A stretch of 11,658 bases of DNA from an uncultured Acidobacteriota bacterium (lineage in GTDB: Bacteria > Acidobacteriota > Vicinamibacteria > Vicinamibacterales > UBA8438): the NCBI GenBank assembly GCA_913043805.1, contig CAJWMX010000041.1, positions 1 to 11,658 of the forward strand. Direction: 5' to 3'. Positions 8,802 through 11,658 of this stretch are shown here, piece after piece. The notes under the pieces were generated by a model that worked only from the letters and a program-made list of their open reading frames with translations, ran no database searches and was not told where the DNA came from. Both the position numbers and the translations under genes were made by a program. Numbering within the stretch: position 1 is the stretch's first letter; each line of letters begins with the position of its first letter.

Positions 8802-9167
8802 ATGTTTGGTTCGATCGGGATGTCGGAGTTGCTCATCATCTTCGTGATCGCCTTGATCGTCTTCGGACCTCGGAAGCTCCCTGAGCTTGGCCGGTCCCTG
8901 GGCAAGAGCCTCGGTGAGTTCAAACGGGCGTCGAACGACCTCCGGAACACCCTCGAGGAAGAGATCAACGTCGAAGAGCAGACGCGCAAGCCCGACGAGT
9001 CGACTGCGCCAAAGCCGGCCGCGAGCATGCCTCCGGAAGACCCCGACCGCGAGGACGTGCAGCATCTAGGAAACCAGGCCGGTCACGAGTCCGCCGAGGC
9101 GGATCAGGCTCCGGCCTCGGCCAGCGCCGACTCGAAGCCTGATCAGGCATCCACGACCGCCGTCTGA
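8802..9167 (+). CDS. tatA: Twin-arginine translocase subunit TatA (TatA/B family)
   Basis: Small membrane protein that assembles to form the transient opening through which folded proteins leave by the Tat pathway. Of 121 residues, the first about 20 form a single membrane helix (SELLIIFVIALIV, with Glu at position 9), followed by the FG hinge motif at 21-22 and an amphipathic helix KLPELGRSLGKSLGEFKRA. The tail from about 46 to 121 is acidic and rich in Pro, Ala and Ser, predicted disordered and longer than in E. coli TatA. The FG hinge favours TatA over TatB, though assignment between the two families is never secure from sequence alone. The start has a good AAAGGGAG ribosome site 8 nt upstream and a strong promoter. 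tatC follows after 29 nt, so the two form an operon. No separate tatB is seen here. Confidence 0.93.
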   Translation: MFGSIGMSELLIIFVIALIVFGPRKLPELGRSLGKSLGEFKRASNDLRNTLEEEINVEEQTRKPDESTAPKPAASMPPEDPDREDVQHLGNQAGHESAEADQAPASASADSKPDQASTTAV

Positions 9168-9196
9168 CGGCACCGCGCTCGCCGCTACCACACTCC

Positions 9197-10012
9197 ATGT
9201 CCGCACTCGCTGCGACCGGCTCCCCCGATCCGGACCAGGAGCCGTTCGACGACACCTCGGAGGACGATCTCGACGGCGCCGGCGGTCGGATGTCCTTTCT
9301 GGATCATCTCGACGAGCTGCGTCGACGTCTGATCACCGCGGTCACCGCCATCTTCGTCGGGTTCCTGATCGCATTTGCGTTCATCAACCCGATCTTCGAG
9401 TTCATCATGCGGCCGCTGCAGGAGATCCTGCCAGAGGGCGGCGAGTTGGTGTACACGGAGCCGACCGAGGCGTTCTTTCTCTACATCAAAATCGCGGCGC
9501 TGGTCGGCCTGATCCTCGCCATCCCGGTCGTGCTGCTTCAGCTCTGGCGTTTCGTCGCCCCCGGCCTCTACGCGCACGAAAAGAAATTCGCCATTCCGTT
9601 CGTCGCGCTGGCCAGTGGGTTCTTCGTCGGCGGCTGCCTGTTCTCCCACTACCTTCTGTTCCCGGTCGCCTGGCAGTTCCTCGGGGGTTTCTCCACCGAC
9701 TACATGACGTTCATGCCCCGCATCCAGCCAGCCTTCTCGCTCTACGTGCGGTTGATGCTGGCCTGCGGCGTCGTGTTCCAGATGCCAACCCTCGTCTTCT
9801 TCCTGGCGCGGGTTGGAGCGGTTACCGCCGGATTCCTGACCCGCAACACCAAATACGCGATTCTGATCATCTTCATCGTCGCGGCCGTGCTGACGCCCAC
9901 GGGTGACCCGGTAACCTTGATGCTGATGGCCGGACCGATGATGGCGCTCTACGCGCTGAGCATCTTCATCGCCTGGGCCGTGGCCCCGCACCGCCCCCGC
10001 ACGAGCGGTTAG
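9197..10012 (+). CDS. tatC: Sec-independent protein translocase TatC
   Basis: Multi-pass inner-membrane receptor that recognises the twin-arginine signal peptide. It shows HLDELRRRL (37-45), LYIKIAALVGLILAIP, and W-R-F-V-A-P-G-L-Y with E128. E40, P73, F119 and E128 keep a constant offset of 25 from the functionally important E15, P48, F94 and E103 of E. coli TatC, so the signal-binding surface is conserved. Six hydrophobic segments are present. The ATG at 9197 gives an acidic 31-residue extension before MSFLDHLDELR; the internal ATG at 9290 (Met32) would give the usual TatC N-terminus. Neither start has a strong Shine-Dalgarno, so the start is uncertain. It lies 29 nt downstream of tatA, with which it should be co-transcribed and form the translocase. 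Confidence 0.96.
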   Translation: MSALAATGSPDPDQEPFDDTSEDDLDGAGGRMSFLDHLDELRRRLITAVTAIFVGFLIAFAFINPIFEFIMRPLQEILPEGGELVYTEPTEAFFLYIKIAALVGLILAIPVVLLQLWRFVAPGLYAHEKKFAIPFVALASGFFVGGCLFSHYLLFPVAWQFLGGFSTDYMTFMPRIQPAFSLYVRLMLACGVVFQMPTLVFFLARVGAVTAGFLTRNTKYAILIIFIVAAVLTPTGDPVTLMLMAGPMMALYALSIFIAWAVAPHRPRTSG

Positions 10013-10031
10013 CACCCACCACCAAGGTCGC

Positions 10032-10069
10032 GGTTTTCTCCAACTCCATGAAAACGGAGGGTTTCTCCA
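10032..10069 (+). repeat. Short direct repeat downstream of tatC
   Basis: GGTTTTCTCCA (10032-10042) and GGGTTTCTCCA (10059-10069) differ at one base and lie 27 bp apart, just upstream of the ompA-like promoter. A weak hairpin (10033-10038 with 10050-10055, stem 6 bp) overlaps. It could be an activator site pair or remnants of a tatC terminator; nothing further can be said. Confidence 0.25.
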
Positions 10070-10079
10070 CGCTGACTGA

Positions 10080-10109
10080 TTGACTTCTCGACTCGCGGGG
10101 TCGTATGAT
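10080..10109 (+). promoter_or_regulatory. Promoter of the OmpA-like gene
   Basis: TTGACT (10080-10085), an 18-bp spacer and TATGAT (10104-10109) match the sigma70 pattern well. Transcription would begin near 10116, leaving a leader of about 47 nt. A small palindrome CGTACGTATGTACG (10118-10131) lies at or just after the start point. The strength fits an abundant envelope protein. Confidence 0.7.
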
Positions 10110-10162
10110 CTCACGGACGTACGTATGTACGCGACGTGTTGTTTCTGGAGGGTACACCCGCG

Positions 10163-11658
10163 ATGAGACGCTTCCTTGCCCCAGCAGCTCTGGCGATCGG
10201 TATGTTGCTTGCCGTCGGTGGTATCGCCACCGCACAAGACGAGGTCGAGACCCGAGCGAGCAGCACCACTTGGCTGGGTGACACCGGACTCTGGTTCGTA
10301 CCGACCGCCGAGATCCTACCCGCGGGCAAGGTCTCGGTCAGCGGCTATCGGGCCAACTTCGACCGCGAACAGGGGCAGACCGACATCAGCCACTTCGTCG
10401 GCACGTTCGGAGTCGGTGTGGCCGACCGGGTCGAAATCTTCGGTTCGGTCCGGGCCGACACCCGGATACGCCGTGACTTCCGTCCGCTGTTCAACGCGGA
10501 CGACCCGACCTTTGGCGGCGTGCTGCTGGACCATCCGACCGTCACGGACTTCTGGAACGGCGACGACTTCGGCGACATCGTTCTGGGCGGAAAGATCAAT
10601 CTGCTGTCCGAGCACCGCCAGTCGCCGGCCGCCGTTGCCATCCGCGCGATGGTCAAGGCGCCCACGGGCAATGAGGACAACGGCAAGAGCACGGGTGAAG
10701 CCGACTTCATGTTCGACTTAATCGCCAGCAAGAACATCAATGACGCGTTCGAGCTGTCCGGCTTTGGCGGCATGTTGATTCGCGGCGAACCGGCCGGTAT
10801 CTCGCTGGGCAACAGCATCCGGTGGGGCTTCGGCGCCGGCTTCCCGACCAGCAGCCGCATCAAGGTGTTCGCCGAGCTCCACGGCGAAATGCCGATGAAT
10901 GACGAGGTCGTGCTGACCTCGGCGCTTCGCGGTGTTGACAAGAGCATCTCGCCGCTGCTGTCGCCGATCGCGACGCCCATCGACTTCAATCTCGGCCTGC
11001 AGTATCAGGCGAACAACGGCATGTTCCTCGGTGCCGGCTTCAGCTACGCGCTGGCCCAGGAGCGTGGTCCTGGAGACGGCACCCTACCGCTCATCGGCTT
11101 CCAGGTGCGCGTGGGCTACCACCCGGGTGTCCGGCGCTACGTCGCGCCGCCTCCGCCGCCGCGGCGCGATCCACCGCAGAACCAGCCACCGACCGTGACC
11201 GCGCAGTGCGATCCCTGCGAGGTGCAGCCTGGCGCGACCTCACGCGTGACCGCCGACGCCAACGACCCGGACGGCGACCCGCTAACCTACAGCTGGGCCG
11301 CGCCGACTGGCTCGCTGAATCCGACCGACCAGATGGCCTCGACCTGGACCGCCCCCAACGAAGAGGGCCCGGTGCCGGTGACGGTCACCGTGGACGACGG
11401 ACGCGGCGGCACCGCTTCAGACACCGCCACCATCCGCGTCGTCGCGCCGCCGGCGCCGCCGGCTCGCGAGTACGCGTTCGAGGACGTGCACTTCGACTTC
11501 GACCGCTACACGCTCCGTCCGGGCGCCATCCGGATCCTCGACGAGGCGATCGCGGCGATGAACGACGACGACAGCCTGAACCTGACGCTCGAGGGGCACA
11601 CGTGCAACATCGGCACCTCGGAATACAACCAGGCGCTCGGTGAGCGGCGCGCAACCGC
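10163..11658 (+). CDS. Outer-membrane beta-barrel protein with Ig/PKD-like and OmpA peptidoglycan-binding domains, 3' end missing
   Basis: The reading frame stays open from ATG at 10163 to the window edge (498 codons, no stop). GGAGGG (10147-10152) lies 10 nt before the start. Residues 1-24 form a signal peptide (MRRF, a hydrophobic core, then ATA-QD). Residues about 35-322 show the alternating pattern, Gly and aromatic content of an outer-membrane barrel. A proline run (329-333) leads to an Ig/PKD-like domain (about 341-430) with a CDPC motif (C349, C352) and DPDGDPLTYSW. A second Pro/Ala linker leads to the OmpA C-terminal domain from Y437 (FDFDRYTL). In EGHTCNIGT, C481 stands where E. coli OmpA has the peptidoglycan-binding D271, while R496 keeps the place of R286. 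The protein likely tethers the outer membrane to the cell wall. The missing part is probably a few tens of residues. It has its own promoter, separate from tatC. Confidence 0.88.
   Translation, partial: MRRFLAPAALAIGMLLAVGGIATAQDEVETRASSTTWLGDTGLWFVPTAEILPAGKVSVSGYRANFDREQGQTDISHFVGTFGVGVADRVEIFGSVRADTRIRRDFRPLFNADDPTFGGVLLDHPTVTDFWNGDDFGDIVLGGKINLLSEHRQSPAAVAIRAMVKAPTGNEDNGKSTGEADFMFDLIASKNINDAFELSGFGGMLIRGEPAGISLGNSIRWGFGAGFPTSSRIKVFAELHGEMPMNDEVVLTSALRGVDKSISPLLSPIATPIDFNLGLQYQANNGMFLGAGFSYALAQERGPGDGTLPLIGFQVRVGYHPGVRRYVAPPPPPRRDPPQNQPPTVTAQCDPCEVQPGATSRVTADANDPDGDPLTYSWAAPTGSLNPTDQMASTWTAPNEEGPVPVTVTVDDGRGGTASDTATIRVVAPPAPPAREYAFEDVHFDFDRYTLRPGAIRILDEAIAAMNDDDSLNLTLEGHTCNIGTSEYNQALGERRAT

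Noticed and set aside
9185..10237. 350-codon open frame on the - strand across the whole of tatC
   Set aside because: Its sequence is highly polar (Asp, Glu, Gln, His, Arg) with no motif, as expected of the complement of a hydrophobic membrane-protein gene; tatC is unmistakable.
10163..11658. Internal frames in the OmpA-like gene (10176-10721, 11206-11643) as separate genes
   Set aside because: They are out-of-frame, Arg/Ser/Pro-rich shadows of the uninterrupted barrel/OmpA frame that has the signal peptide and ribosome site.

Overview
The window is GC-rich chromosomal DNA from a diderm bacterium. It holds six protein genes that I can name by family, and almost all of it is core machinery: RNA decay, chromosome organisation, envelope proteolysis, Tat export and an outer-membrane protein. 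No transposase, phage gene, CRISPR array, tRNA or rRNA was seen. The signal peptide, beta-barrel, Ig-like and OmpA layout of the last gene, together with the gene complement, suggests Acidobacteriota, perhaps Vicinamibacteria. That placement is an inference from family resemblance, not a database result.

Layout. (1) Positions 1-1657 (+) hold the 3' three quarters of pnp (polynucleotide phosphorylase). (2) Positions 1659-8502 (-) hold three genes read leftward: an S41/CtpA-type periplasmic protease (8502-6874), a 306-nt gap rich in hairpins, smc (6567-2815), and an M48 Ste24-like membrane metalloprotease (2777-1659). The last gene converges on pnp with a single base between the two stop codons. 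(3) Positions 8503-8801 are an AT-rich divergent regulatory region. It has a strong sigma70-type promoter for tatA, a perfect 9-bp inverted repeat that may be an operator, and a folded tatA leader. (4) Positions 8802-10012 (+) hold tatA and tatC, a minimal Tat translocase. (5) Positions 10013-10162 hold a clear promoter. (6) Positions 10163-11658 (+) hold the first 498 codons of an outer-membrane beta-barrel protein with an Ig/PKD-like domain and an OmpA-type peptidoglycan-binding domain, cut off by the window edge.

How the genes fit together. The protease genes on either side of smc act at the membrane and in the periplasm, and Tat plus the OmpA-like protein belong to envelope export and structure. 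Apart from pnp and smc, this is an envelope-biogenesis neighbourhood.

I found no convincing new multi-gene system. The points most worth a second look are non-coding: a leader between the S41 gene and smc with a 44-nt two-tier hairpin and two mutually exclusive stems; a two-hairpin tatA leader; and clustered AAGTAT half-sites between the divergent genes. At the protein level, the OmpA-like domain has Cys at the position where the peptidoglycan-binding Asp is expected, and SMC carries two acidic, low-complexity insertions in its ATPase head regions.
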